From NCBI GenBank assembly GCA_027306915.1, contig DAHUYW010000025.1, positions 1-55,550 of the forward strand: 55,550 nucleotides of DNA, read 5' to 3'. The notes below the pieces were generated by a model. It searched no databases. It was not told where the DNA came from and saw only the letters and a list, made by a program, of their open reading frames with translations. The stretch is from Spirochaetales bacterium. Its GTDB lineage: Bacteria; Spirochaetota; Spirochaetia; DAHUYW01. The translations under genes were made by a program, and so were the position numbers. Positions 8,630 to 17,832 of the stretch are shown here, in pieces; position 1 is the first letter of the stretch, and every line of letters starts with the position of its first letter.

Positions 8630-9649
8630 TCAGTAACCCTCGCCGGCAACCTCGCTGCGGCTTATGCGGCTGCGGAAGAAGCGGTAGACGAGGAGCTGGT
8701 AGACTATGACGATCGGTACGAAGATGCAAGCCACGATGGTCATGACGCGGAGGGTATAGGGTCCCGAGGACGAGTTGAAGATCGTGATGTTTGCCGCCGG
8801 GTCGAGGATGGAGGGAATAAGGTTCGGGTAGAGCCCAACCAGTCCCGTTGCCACCACGAGAAGGATGGTCGCGCAGGAAGCGAAGAAGGCGCCGAGCGGG
8901 CGCCTGCTGATGAGAACGCGCTCGATCAGGAGCGCGCCGACGGCAAGGAGCGGCACCGCAATGAGCACCGGGTGGGCGAGGTAGTTGGCCACGAGCTTCG
9001 AAGCGAATGCGCTTGCAACGAGGAAGAGCGCGGCAACTGCTAGAAGGACGAACCACAGCCGGCCGGCAAGGCGGTTGGCCCTCGCGGCCAGCTCACCCTC
9101 GCTCTTGAGGGCGAGCCAGAGCGCGCCGTGCTGCAGAAAGACAAGTACGAAGAGCAGCCCGGTGAGAATTCCATATCCGTTCCACAGCCCGCCGAAGCTC
9201 CCGTGGTATCCGCTTGCGTCAAACGCGAGGCCGCGGAAGATGTTGCCGAAAGCGAGACCGAAGAGGAATGAGGCGGAAAGGCTTGCGACCGCCATGGCCC
9301 AGTCCCACATGGAGCGCCAGTGCGGCGCGTCATGTTTGCCGCGGTACTCGACGGCCACACCCCGCACGATGAGCGAGAAGAGGATAAGAAGCATCGCGAG
9401 ATAGAGGAAGCTGAACATCGAGGCATAGGTGACGGGAAACGCCGCAAAGGTCGCCCCGCCCGCGGTAATGAGCCACACCTCGTTGCCGTCCCACACCGGA
9501 CCGATCGAGGCGAGCGCGACGCGGCGATCGGCCTCGTCGCGGGAGAGGAAATTGCGGAGCATGACCGCTCCGAAATCAAAGCCGTCGAGCATGAAGTAGA
9601 CCCCCCAGAGCACGCCCCAGAGGACAAACCAGAGTATCTGCAATTCCAT
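8630..9649 (-). CDS. cydB: Cytochrome bd ubiquinol oxidase subunit II
   Basis: The 339-aa CydB-family membrane protein opens with LQILWFVLWGVLWGVYFMLDGFDFGAVML, the conserved first helix, followed by GPVWDGNEVWLITAGGATFAAFP. It packs against CydA in the quinol oxidase that reduces O2 to water without proton pumping. About eight or nine hydrophobic segments are visible. It starts 4 nt after cydA ends, so the two are translated as a unit. With the divergent cydDC assembly genes the window has a complete bd-oxidase set, pointing to microaerobic respiration or oxygen and NO scavenging. Confidence 0.95.
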   Translation of the reverse strand: MELQILWFVLWGVLWGVYFMLDGFDFGAVMLRNFLSRDEADRRVALASIGPVWDGNEVWLITAGGATFAAFPVTYASMFSFLYLAMLLILFSLIVRGVAVEYRGKHDAPHWRSMWDWAMAVASLSASFLFGLAFGNIFRGLAFDASGYHGSFGGLWNGYGILTGLLFVLVFLQHGALWLALKSEGELAARANRLAGRLWFVLLAVAALFLVASAFASKLVANYLAHPVLIAVPLLAVGALLIERVLISRRPLGAFFASCATILLVVATGLVGLYPNLIPSILDPAANITIFNSSSGPYTLRVMTIVACIFVPIVIVYQLLVYRFFRSRISRSEVAGEGY

Positions 9650-9653
9650 TTTG

Positions 9654-10982
9654 CTACCCCCTTGCCGTCTCTTGCAGATCCTCGGTCCTCCGCGCGTACT
9701 TGGCGAGCAGGTACACGTCGGCGACTGCGAGGAGGCCGTAGATGATCACGAAGCCGATGAGCGAGATGAGGACGTCAGTTGGCGTGATCGACCGCGAGGC
9801 CGCGTCGGCGGTCCGCAGGAGTCCGTAGACGATCCACGGCTGGCGGCCGATCTCAGCGACCACCCAGCCAAGCTCGGCTGCGAGATAGGGCAAGATGATC
9901 GCCGCAACCATGATCTTGAGGAAGCCACGCCGCGACTCGGTCTTGTCTCGCCAGGCCATTATGCAGGAGATGAGCGCGAGGAGCACGAAGAGGAAGCCGA
10001 GCGCGACCATGAGACGAAAGGCGATGAAGGGAACGATGATCGGCGGGCGGTCATCGGGCGGAAAGCTTTCCAGGCCCCTCACGACTGCATTGGGGTTATG
10101 GTAGGCAAGGAGGCTCAGCCCTTTGGGAATCCCCAAGGCTTCTATGGAGTTGGTTTGCGCCTTTGGGTCGGGGAACTCGAGGATAAAGAAGGGAGCTCCC
10201 TTTTCGGTCTTCCACTGCGACTCGATGGCAGCAAGCTTCGTAGGCTGATGCATCGCGACCTGAAGTCCCGATTGATCTCCCGCAAAGATGACGAGCACCG
10301 ACGCCGCAAGCCCGAAGGTCGCCCCTATGCGGAAGGAGCGCTTGAACATGTCGGGCTCGTTCTTGCGCAGGAGATGGATAGCCGAGATCCCCATGATGAA
10401 AAAGGAGGTCAGGACGTAGGCGGCCATCAGGACGTGAAATATCTTTATCCACGAATAAGGGGTAGTCAGAAAGGCGGCGAAGCTCGTGAGGTGGGCATGA
10501 CCCCCCACGATCTCGTAGCCGCGCGGGCGCTGCATCCAACCGTTCGCGAGGAGGATCCAGACTGCGGAGAGTGTGCTCGCCGCGGCAACCGTCCACATGA
10601 TCGCCGCGTGGACCCCCTTGGGAACGCGCTTCCAGCTGAACATCCAGAGCCCGATGAAGGTCGACTCGAGGAAGAAGGCAACCGTCGCCTCGATCGCGAG
10701 CGGCGCGCCAAAGATATCACCCACGTACTTCGCATACTCTGCCCAGTTCATTCCGAACTGGAACTCGAGGGTGATACCGGTCACTACGCCGATCGCGAAG
10801 TTCACGAGCAAGAGCCTGCTCCAGAACTTGGCCATGCGGATGTAGACCTCATTTCCGGTGACCACATAGCGAGTCTCCATGAAGGCGACCATCACCGTGA
10901 GACCGAGCGTAAGCGGTACGAAGAGGAAGTGGAAGATCGCGACCGTAGCGAACTGGATCCTGCTTAAGATTTCGACGCTCAT
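9654..10982 (-). CDS. cydA: Cytochrome bd ubiquinol oxidase subunit I
   Basis: CydA carries the hemes and the quinol site. Visible features are the early histidine at residue 18 (ATVAIFHFLFVPLTLG), the helix KIFHVLMAAYVL, the FRLMVALGF methionine ligand segment, and the quinol-loop GDQSG followed by QPTKLAA. At about 440 residues it is shorter than the E. coli protein and has a short Q-loop. I prefer ATG 10982 to ATG 10994 because GGAGAA lies 6 nt before it. The gene is divergent from cydD across a 107-bp region carrying back-to-back promoters. Confidence 0.95.
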   Translation of the reverse strand: MSVEILSRIQFATVAIFHFLFVPLTLGLTVMVAFMETRYVVTGNEVYIRMAKFWSRLLLVNFAIGVVTGITLEFQFGMNWAEYAKYVGDIFGAPLAIEATVAFFLESTFIGLWMFSWKRVPKGVHAAIMWTVAAASTLSAVWILLANGWMQRPRGYEIVGGHAHLTSFAAFLTTPYSWIKIFHVLMAAYVLTSFFIMGISAIHLLRKNEPDMFKRSFRIGATFGLAASVLVIFAGDQSGLQVAMHQPTKLAAIESQWKTEKGAPFFILEFPDPKAQTNSIEALGIPKGLSLLAYHNPNAVVRGLESFPPDDRPPIIVPFIAFRLMVALGFLFVLLALISCIMAWRDKTESRRGFLKIMVAAIILPYLAAELGWVVAEIGRQPWIVYGLLRTADAASRSITPTDVLISLIGFVIIYGLLAVADVYLLAKYARRTEDLQETARG

Positions 10983-11048
10983 GCCGTTCTCCATGAATCG
11001 TTAATCGGGACTTATTTGGTCCTGTTTATGCCTATCACGGCAGTCTAT

Positions 11049-11089
11049 GGTTGTCAACTCTGTGACTTCCGGCTACAATCTCGACAACC
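11049..11089. promoter_or_regulatory. Divergent cydAB / cydDC promoter region
   Basis: Rightward, TTGTCA (11051-11056) and TACAAT (11074-11079) are 17 nt apart; the cydD ATG at 11090 follows only 10 nt later, implying a nearly leaderless message. Leftward, a TTGACA (11057-11052) shares these bases and could serve cydA. An inverted repeat GGTTGTC (11049-11055)/GACAACC (11083-11089) brackets the rightward promoter. A second one, GGAC-N7-GTCC, lies near 11008-11022. Either could be an operator, perhaps for the Rrf2 protein. Confidence 0.6.
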
Positions 11090-12958
11090 ATGGTCAGCGT
11101 TACCGAATGGCTCAATCTGCGCGGGCGCCCCGTGCGAAAGAGACTTGCCCTCACGGTGGTGCTGGGCGAGCTGGCCGGGATCCTGCTCCTTGCGCAGACC
11201 GCGTTCCTGGTCGAGATCGGGAATGGGGTCATCTTCCATCACAGCTCGCTCGCCAGCCTTGCGCCCGACTTCGCCGGGTTTCTCGTTGTGGTTGCCATTC
11301 GGGCGGTTGTGACGTGGGCCTCCCGGCGTACCGCCTTCTCGTGCGCCTCAGAGGTCAAGCAGTCGATGCGAGCCGATCTTGTCTCGCGCCTTGAGGAGAT
11401 GGGACCGGTTGCTCTTTCGGCCCTTCGGGCGGGCGAGCTCGCGACGACGGCGGTCGACGGTGTCGAGGCCGTCGACGGCTACTTTTCGAAGTATCTGCCG
11501 CAGAGGGCAGTGGCGAGCCTCCTACCGCTTTCGATCCTTGCGGTCGTTCTCCCGCTCGATTGGATCTCCGGGGTCATCCTCATCGTCACTGCGGTTTTCT
11601 TGCCGCTGACGATGATCGTGATTGGAGAGGAGGCTCACGAGCGCAACCGGCGCCTTTGGGGACGGCTCTCGCAGATGAGCGCCCATTTCCTCGACGCCCT
11701 GCGCGGACTTCCGACCTTGAAGATGTTCGGAGCGGAGCGCAGGGAAGCAGAGGTGGTCGCATCCACCTCCGAGGCCTACCGCAAGGCGTCGATGGAAGTC
11801 ATGCGAATCGCTTTCCTCTCGTCCTTCATGCTCGAGCTCATCTCGACTGTGAGCATCGCCATTGTCGCGGTCGTCTCCGGCCTGCGGATGCTTTCCGGGT
11901 CGCTCCCTTTCGCGCCCGGCTACTTCATCCTCCTCGCCGCGCCAGAGTACTTCCTCAGCCTGCGTACCCTCGGAACCTACTACCACACCCGCATGGAGGC
12001 CGCGAGCGCCGCCGAGCGCCTTTTCGAGCTGCTGTCGGGCGGCACCTCTGCGGCCGCCGCCGATCGCACGACAGAGGCGACAGGGTCGGCTCTCGCCGGC
12101 GCGGCTACGGTCGCGGCGAGGGCCGCCGGAGCCGAGATGGCTTCCACCGCCGGGTCCGCCGAAAAGGTAGTTGCCGCCGCACAGGGCGCCTCCGAAGGCG
12201 AAGCGCAGTCCGCCGCTCAGCGCGCCGCCCGACGTGCCATCCGAATAGAGACGCGGCCGACCGTCACGGCTCGCCCCCGCCCTGTCGTGCTGCGGGAGCT
12301 TCACTTCTCCTACCCCGGGCGCCCGGTGCTCGCGGGGGCGTCACTCTCGATCGCCTTCGGCGAGCACATCGCGCTCGTCGGGCCGAGCGGCGCCGGAAAG
12401 AGCACGATTCTCAACCTGCTTTTAGGATTCGTCAAAGCGGACTCGGGGTCGATCATGGTCGGAGACCGGCCGCTCGCGGAGCTCGATCCCGAAGAGTGGC
12501 TCGCGCGCATCGCGTGGCTCCCCCAGCGGCCGACGCTGTTTCACGGAACTATTGCGGAAAACATCGCGCTCGGCAGGATCGGGGTGGGCCTTGCTTCGAT
12601 CCGGGAGGCTGCCAGGAAGGCCTACGCCGATGAGTTCATCGACCGCCTGCCCCTTGGTTACCAAAGCGCCGTGGGCGAGCTCGGGGAGGGACTTTCGGGG
12701 GGCCAGATCCAGCGCATCGCGCTGGCGAGGCTCTTCCTTCGCGACCCCGAGCTCGTACTGCTCGACGAGCCCACCGCCCACCTTGACCGCGAAAGCGAAC
12801 GGCTGGTAGGCGCGGGGATCGCAGCCCTGACGCGGGGCCGCACTCTCCTCTATGTGACCCATCGACTCGACGGAGCGCGCGGATTCGATCGCCTGGTCGC
12901 CCTCGAGGCGGGAAGGCTGGCGGAGCTTCCGGCTTCACCGCGCGAGGAGGCGCCGTGA
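11090..12958 (+). CDS. cydD: Cysteine/glutathione ABC exporter, CydD subunit
   Basis: CydD with CydC forms the inner-membrane ABC exporter of cysteine and glutathione required to assemble cytochrome bd. The 622-aa protein has the transmembrane half (DFAGFLVVVAIRAVVTW, then LPQRAVASLLPLSILAVVLPLDW). The ATPase half has Walker A GPSGAGKST, signature LSGGQIQRIALARLF and Walker B LVLLDEPTAHLD. Residues about 318-400 are an unusual alanine-rich linker absent from E. coli CydD. It overlaps cydC by 4 nt (GTGA). The start lies about 5 nt beyond the predicted transcription start. Confidence 0.94.
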   Translation: MVSVTEWLNLRGRPVRKRLALTVVLGELAGILLLAQTAFLVEIGNGVIFHHSSLASLAPDFAGFLVVVAIRAVVTWASRRTAFSCASEVKQSMRADLVSRLEEMGPVALSALRAGELATTAVDGVEAVDGYFSKYLPQRAVASLLPLSILAVVLPLDWISGVILIVTAVFLPLTMIVIGEEAHERNRRLWGRLSQMSAHFLDALRGLPTLKMFGAERREAEVVASTSEAYRKASMEVMRIAFLSSFMLELISTVSIAIVAVVSGLRMLSGSLPFAPGYFILLAAPEYFLSLRTLGTYYHTRMEAASAAERLFELLSGGTSAAAADRTTEATGSALAGAATVAARAAGAEMASTAGSAEKVVAAAQGASEGEAQSAAQRAARRAIRIETRPTVTARPRPVVLRELHFSYPGRPVLAGASLSIAFGEHIALVGPSGAGKSTILNLLLGFVKADSGSIMVGDRPLAELDPEEWLARIAWLPQRPTLFHGTIAENIALGRIGVGLASIREAARKAYADEFIDRLPLGYQSAVGELGEGLSGGQIQRIALARLFLRDPELVLLDEPTAHLDRESERLVGAGIAALTRGRTLLYVTHRLDGARGFDRLVALEAGRLAELPASPREEAP

Positions 12959-14748
12959 AGGAGCTGGCGCGACTCGTTGCGCTCCTTCGTCCCCACACGA
13001 AGTGGGTGATCCTGGGAATCCTCCTCTCACTCCTGACGGTCATCGCCAACATCGGCCTTCTCGCTCTCTCAAGCTGGTTCGTCGCCACCATGGCGATGGC
13101 CGGAGCCGCACGGGCGACTATCGACTATACGCTACCCGCGACGGGGGTGAGGGCGCTCGCGCTCACCCGGGCGGCGGGCCGGTACGCCGAGCGACTGGTG
13201 AACCACAATACGACCTTCAGGATCCTTGCGAGCCTGCGGGTGTGGCTCTATCGTCAAATCGAGCCCCTTTCCCCTTCCGGCCTCGCCCGTTACCGGAGCG
13301 GCGACCTGCTCTCGCGTATTCGCGCGGATGTTGACACCCTCGACGATTTCTATGTCCGCGGCCTTGTTCCGATGGCGGTCGCGCTCCTCGCCGTGGGTGT
13401 CATCATCCCCTTCCTTGCCCGCTTTTCCCCCTCCCTTGTCTTGATCGATCTTGCCGCTCTCGCAAGCGCCGGTGTGCTGCTCCCGCTCATGCTTAAGGCT
13501 CTCGCGGAGCGTCCGGGTCGCGAGCGGGTTGCAACCGCCGCAGCGCTGCGCTCCTCGATCGTGGAAGAAACCCACGGGATGGCCGAGCTCATCGCCTTCG
13601 GCGCTATCGGTTGGCATGCCGCGCGCATCGGAGAGGAGAGCCGCGCCCTCGATCGGCAGATGCGCTCCTTGAGCACCCTCCAGGGAATAGGAGAGGCCGG
13701 GATGGTCGTCGCAAGCTCGCTCGCAGTGTGGGGCGTTGCCTTCGTCCTGGTCCCGCTTATCGGCAGAGGCGCCCTCCCGCGAGCGGACATCGCCATGCTC
13801 ACTGTCTTTGTGCTTGCGAGCTTCGAGATCATCATGCCGCTGCCCTTGGTGATTCAGCGGACGGGAGAGATGGCCGCGGCCGCACGGCGTCTCTTCGAGG
13901 TGATCGATGCGCGGCCTGCGGCGGGCGACGTCGCCTGGGTCGAGCGCCCTGGGTCCGCGGGCGAGCGGGACCACGCGAGTGCGGCCGACGTCGCTTGCGG
14001 GCTTACGGTCACCGCTGGCGGCAGCGATGGCGGCCGCCGGCTGCTGCCAACCCACCCTTTCGATCTTGCCCTCCGCGCGGTCGGCTTCCGCTACGCCGCG
14101 GACCGTTCGTTCGTTCTCGAGCGCTTCTCGCTTGCGCTCCCTCCCGGGAGCCGCGTCGCCCTGACCGGTCCGACGGGCGCCGGGAAGAGCTCGGTCATCA
14201 ACCTCCTCCTCCGCTTCTGGGACTACGAGGAAGGGTCAGTCACCGTGGGCGGGCGCGAGCTGAGGTCGCTTTCCGGGGCGCAGGCGCGGAGCCTGTTCTC
14301 GGTGGTGCCGCAGTCGCCCTATCTCTTTCACGCCACGATTCGCGAGAACCTCACCCTGACCTGGAACGAGGAGCGCGGGAGTAAGGCAAAGCACCGGGAG
14401 GCTCTGCAGGGACCGACGGAAGCTGCCCTACGCGAGGCGCTTTCGATCGCCCAGCTCTCCGAGCTCGTCGAAGGGCTTCCCGACGGGCTCGACACCACCG
14501 TGGGCGAGCGCGGGCTTGCCCTTTCGGTCGGACAGATGGAGCGGGTCGCCGTCGCGCGGGCGCTCCTGAAGGATGCCCCCATATTCCTGCTCGATGAGCC
14601 GACCGAGGGGCTCGACGATGCGACCGCCGACGCCTTGCTTGAAACCGTCGACCGCTACCTTGCCGGCCGTTCGATTCTTATCATAACCCATCGAAAGCGC
14701 GATCTTCACCTCGCAAATCGAGTTGTGGAGCTACCCGGGTCGGGATAG
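12955..14748 (+). CDS. cydC: Cysteine/glutathione ABC exporter, CydC subunit
   Basis: This partner of CydD begins at GTG 12955 within the cydD stop codon, so the two are translationally coupled. The membrane half contains LLALSSWFVATMAMAG and the CydC-like RYAERLVNHNTTFRILA. The ATPase half has GPTGAGKSS, LSVGQMERVAVARALL and IFLLDEPTEGLD; the signature motif is LSVGQ instead of LSGGQ. Length (597 aa) is normal. An insertion of about 35 residues between the halves mirrors the long linker in CydD. A separate promoter for the next gene lies in its last codons. Confidence 0.94.
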   Translation: MKELARLVALLRPHTKWVILGILLSLLTVIANIGLLALSSWFVATMAMAGAARATIDYTLPATGVRALALTRAAGRYAERLVNHNTTFRILASLRVWLYRQIEPLSPSGLARYRSGDLLSRIRADVDTLDDFYVRGLVPMAVALLAVGVIIPFLARFSPSLVLIDLAALASAGVLLPLMLKALAERPGRERVATAAALRSSIVEETHGMAELIAFGAIGWHAARIGEESRALDRQMRSLSTLQGIGEAGMVVASSLAVWGVAFVLVPLIGRGALPRADIAMLTVFVLASFEIIMPLPLVIQRTGEMAAAARRLFEVIDARPAAGDVAWVERPGSAGERDHASAADVACGLTVTAGGSDGGRRLLPTHPFDLALRAVGFRYAADRSFVLERFSLALPPGSRVALTGPTGAGKSSVINLLLRFWDYEEGSVTVGGRELRSLSGAQARSLFSVVPQSPYLFHATIRENLTLTWNEERGSKAKHREALQGPTEAALREALSIAQLSELVEGLPDGLDTTVGERGLALSVGQMERVAVARALLKDAPIFLLDEPTEGLDDATADALLETVDRYLAGRSILIITHRKRDLHLANRVVELPGSG

Positions 14749-14751
14749 AAT
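14723..14751 (+). promoter_or_regulatory. Promoter for the RelA/SpoT-TPR gene
   Basis: TTGTGG (14723-14728) and TAGAAT (14746-14751) are 17 nt apart and overlap the end of cydC. The next ATG is at 14770. Confidence 0.55.
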
Positions 14752-14769
14752 AGGGGTGTCACGCCCACA

Positions 14770-16248
14770 ATGCCACCTTCGGAGGCAGAAGTGATATCGG
14801 ACATTCCCGAAAAGAGAAAGCTCAAGGAGCTCTACGAATCCCAGGTGCCCTTCCTTGAGGAGATCAACAACATCCTTCATCGGAGGCTGAAGGAGGAGCT
14901 GCTCGAGCTTGGGGTGCACGCCACGGTAAAGACTCGGGTGAAGTCGTTCGAGAGCTACTATCGCAAGCTCCTCGCGCGGCTTGGCGCTATGGTGACGGCC
15001 GGCTCATCGGATGCGCACGAGGAGGCCAAGGAGGTCGCGACCGCGGCGGGTCCGGTTGCCGGCGTCTCGTTCGCGCGGACGCGTGCCGGAGGAGGCTTGG
15101 TGCCGAGCGACGAGGAGATCAAGCCCGCCTCGATCACCCATCTGCTCGGCGGCTCCCATCTCACCGACATCATCGGTATCCGGATCGTGTGTCCCTTTCT
15201 CGACGACATCCAGGTCGCGTGCTCGCTGGTCCACCGCGACTTCGACGTCCTGGAGATCGAGGAGAAGGGAGCTCGGCGCTCCTTCCGGGAGTTCGGCTAC
15301 CAGGCGACCCACTATCTCATCCGCGTTCCCGAGGAGCACGTGCCGGAGGGGCTCACCGCCTTCCACTGTTTCATGGAGGTGAGCGATTTCCTTGCCGGAG
15401 ACAATTCCAGGCCCTTCCTCGAGCTCGGGCGTGGTCCAATCCTCTGCGAGGTCCAGACATGCACGCTCCTGCAGGACGCCTGGTCCGAGGTCGAGCATGA
15501 GCTTATCTACAAGGCGGAGTTCTCGCCGCTCGATGAGCCCCTCAAGCGGAAGCTTGCCGCGCTCAATGCGAACCTCACCCTCTCGGACATCATCTTCCAG
15601 GAGATCCGGGAGTACCAGCGCGAGCTTCATGGTGAGCTTTTCAAGCGGAGGCAAGATTTTCTAACGAAGGCGCACGGCCCCGAAGATGCTCCGGCCCGGA
15701 TGCCGGGCTCAAACGGTCGCGCAGGAGCCCCGGCGGCCGCGTCGGACCGCGGTGCGAAGCAGATCGATCCTTCCGCCAGCATCGACGAGCTGCTGCTCGA
15801 AGCGCTCAGCGCGCACAACGGCGGGCGCCATGAGGAGGCCGTCGCGATCTACACCGCGGTTCTCGAGACGGAGCCGCCGGGCGGCCTCGCTGTGATACTC
15901 CTCAACCATCGCGGGATGGCCCATTTCGCGAGCTCGGCCTATGAGCAGGCGCTTTCCGATTTCACCCGGGCAATCGAGATTGATTCGACCAACACCCGCT
16001 CATTCTATTATCGCGCGAGTGTTCATCGGGCGCTCGGCGATCTCGATTCCGCCCTGGCCGATCTCGACCGGAGCCTCGAGCTCAACCCCTTCGAGTTCGA
16101 GGCTCTCTACGCGCGCAGCCGAATCGAGCGCGAGCTTGGTGACTTCGGACGAGCCCTTGCCGACTGCGACGCCGCGCTGCGCATCGATCCGGACTCCGAG
16201 GAGGCTTCCGCCTTCCGTTCCCTTCTTGTCAGGTGGATGGGGATGTAG
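14770..16248 (+). CDS. RelA/SpoT synthetase-domain protein with C-terminal TPRs
   Basis: Residues 20-290 form a (p)ppGpp-synthetase-like fold: VKTRVKSFESYYRKL, DIIGIRIVCPF (133-143), EFGYQATHYLI (174-184) and EVQTCTLLQDAWSEVEHELIYK (227-248). The usual E-I/V-Q-I-R-T is here EVQTCT, so the arginine is replaced. About 50 residues rich in Ala, Gly and Glu are inserted before ITHLLGG. Residues about 335-490 are four or so TPR repeats (HRGMAHFASSAYEQALSDFT and similar). No HD hydrolase domain is present. It may make an alarmone under TPR control or be a divergent toxSAS-like enzyme. Its 3' end overlaps the convergent cytochrome gene by 20 nt. Confidence 0.85.
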   Translation: MPPSEAEVISDIPEKRKLKELYESQVPFLEEINNILHRRLKEELLELGVHATVKTRVKSFESYYRKLLARLGAMVTAGSSDAHEEAKEVATAAGPVAGVSFARTRAGGGLVPSDEEIKPASITHLLGGSHLTDIIGIRIVCPFLDDIQVACSLVHRDFDVLEIEEKGARRSFREFGYQATHYLIRVPEEHVPEGLTAFHCFMEVSDFLAGDNSRPFLELGRGPILCEVQTCTLLQDAWSEVEHELIYKAEFSPLDEPLKRKLAALNANLTLSDIIFQEIREYQRELHGELFKRRQDFLTKAHGPEDAPARMPGSNGRAGAPAAASDRGAKQIDPSASIDELLLEALSAHNGGRHEEAVAIYTAVLETEPPGGLAVILLNHRGMAHFASSAYEQALSDFTRAIEIDSTNTRSFYYRASVHRALGDLDSALADLDRSLELNPFEFEALYARSRIERELGDFGRALADCDAALRIDPDSEEASAFRSLLVRWMGM

Positions 16249-17230
16249 GGTGCCGCCTCTTCGAGACTCCTTCTGCGAGGGCCGATTGTCCCTCCGACCG
16301 TCGGTACCAATCCCTCCATATAAGCCGGTACACTGGAATAAGGTAGGGAATCCTGTTGAGGCCGGGAATCACGGGCAGGAAGATAAGTATGAGGAAGACG
16401 ACGCCCATGATGAGCCCGGCGATCAGGTCGCCGTTCGGCGAGCTTGCGATAGCGGGGATCTGATAAAGGAAGGCGTAGGGCCACAGCCACCAAGCCCCCG
16501 GGTAGGTGCCAATTTCTTTCGTCATCCACCACTGGTTGCCGAGCTCGTCGAGGTGGTTCGCGACCCTGTTCTCGATGGTGCCCTGGAGATAGAGAAGCGA
16601 CTTCGTATTATTGAGGTTGTAGGGAAGGCGGGAATTGCTATCGAGCGCTCCCTCGAGCAGCCCGGCACGCGCCAGGTTGAGCATCCCGTTCATCAAGGTT
16701 GCGACCGGGCCGTAGTCGCCCTGCGGAAAGGTTACCGTACCGTTTTCGTCGGTCGCCTTCTTCAGAGCGTCGGAGTAGCTCTTGATCCAATTCTGCTGCT
16801 GATCGGGTGAGGCCTGCTTGTAGGTCAACAGCGCGGCCTTCACCGTCGGATTCAGCACCGCAATGCGCTCAAGCGGCTTCATCACGAGGTCCTGCTGCGC
16901 ATTTATGGGGTTGACGACTCCAATCCAGCGGGCGGGTGAGATAAACCCGAAAACCTCCTGCGCGTTCTGGTAATCCTTCGTGTAGGGAGGACCGTAGGTC
17001 TGAAAGCCGCTTTGCCCCGAGAGGTAGGAGACGGTACGCTGCAAGAAGAGGAGCGGCTGTTTCGTCGCGACCTCCTTTCCGGTAACAGTCGGATAGTCGG
17101 GCGTTCCGAGAAGGGCGGCGAGGAGCACGACCACGACCGTGACGACGCCAAGGATGATGAGCCCCTCGCGGACCATGTCGTAGGGCTTCATCGGAATGCC
17201 GCGCAGATTCTCTTCCGATCGTTTGCTCAT
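16229..17230 (-). CDS. Cytochrome b/b6 C-terminal-like subunit with large extracytoplasmic insert
   Basis: This 333-aa protein has one N-terminal helix (GLIILGVVTVVVVLLAALLG) and two or three C-terminal helices (LIAGLIMGVVFLILIFLP and neighbours). Between them is a hydrophilic region of about 170 residues. Its position after a b6-type cytochrome with ATGA overlap suggests it is the subunit-IV equivalent of a quinol oxidoreductase. PDYPTVTGKEVATKQPL near the first helix and NQWW before the last helices are the most distinctive stretches. It lacks heme-binding CxxCH. No Rieske or cytochrome c gene is adjacent, so the electron acceptor is unknown. Confidence 0.65.
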   Translation of the reverse strand: MSKRSEENLRGIPMKPYDMVREGLIILGVVTVVVVLLAALLGTPDYPTVTGKEVATKQPLLFLQRTVSYLSGQSGFQTYGPPYTKDYQNAQEVFGFISPARWIGVVNPINAQQDLVMKPLERIAVLNPTVKAALLTYKQASPDQQQNWIKSYSDALKKATDENGTVTFPQGDYGPVATLMNGMLNLARAGLLEGALDSNSRLPYNLNNTKSLLYLQGTIENRVANHLDELGNQWWMTKEIGTYPGAWWLWPYAFLYQIPAIASSPNGDLIAGLIMGVVFLILIFLPVIPGLNRIPYLIPVYRLIWRDWYRRSEGQSALAEGVSKRRHPTSPST

Positions 17231-17832
17231 CGCACTCCCTCCTTAGTGCCCGGCTCGATCGGCCGTACCGGGCTTTCACTCCGTACGAAGCTGATGTGGA
17301 TTGCCAGGAAGACAACGATGAGAAAGGGGAAGAGGACGATGTGCAGCGTCAGAAGATGGCCTGGGTCCATAGCGTTTATCCCGGCAAGTCCGAGGGCATT
17401 CATCGCATCCTTGCCCTGAACGGCGTTCCACTGAGCGTCCCAGTTCTCCTGGAGGAGCGTCCCCGTCAGCCCGGAGAAGATCGTGATGGCAAAGGTAAGA
17501 AGCCCGATGGTCCAGGTCCGCCATCGACCGTTCCGCCAGGCGGCCTTGAAGAACTTCGTGAGCATGTGGAGCACGAGACCGAAGTAGAAGACTTCGACCC
17601 CCCAGAAGTGAACGGAATTGAAGAAGTGGCCGGCCGGTGAGACGTGCCACCAGTTTGGACCGAAAATGGCGATGATGATTCCGCTTCCGATGACAACCGC
17701 GAGCGACGCAAGTGTGATGGTTCCGAAGAAATAGGCGATGGAGTTCACATAGATGGGCATCTTCGTCGGCAGGGCGTCCTCGAGAGTCATGTTTTCTTTG
17801 AGCATCTCTTGTAGCTTCTGATCAACGTTCAT
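17227..17832 (-). CDS. Cytochrome b6-like diheme subunit
   Basis: A 201-aa four-helix cytochrome b N-terminal protein. Two histidine pairs for bis-His hemes are visible in FNSVHFWGVEVFYFGLVLHML and LLTLHIVLFPFLIVVFLAIH. The loop FSGLTGTLLQENWDAQWN resembles the b6 stretch preceding the third helix. It should carry electrons between quinol sites across the membrane. It is the middle gene of three, overlapping both neighbours by 4 nt (ATGA), which argues for a fixed complex. Length is close to PetB of b6f complexes. Confidence 0.88.
   Translation of the reverse strand: MNVDQKLQEMLKENMTLEDALPTKMPIYVNSIAYFFGTITLASLAVVIGSGIIIAIFGPNWWHVSPAGHFFNSVHFWGVEVFYFGLVLHMLTKFFKAAWRNGRWRTWTIGLLTFAITIFSGLTGTLLQENWDAQWNAVQGKDAMNALGLAGINAMDPGHLLTLHIVLFPFLIVVFLAIHISFVRSESPVRPIEPGTKEGVR

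Noticed and set aside
9651..10967. 438-aa open frame on the plus strand opposite cydA
   Set aside because: It lies entirely antisense to a clear cydA and is rich in charged residues typical of GC-rich shadow frames; it has no recognisable domain.
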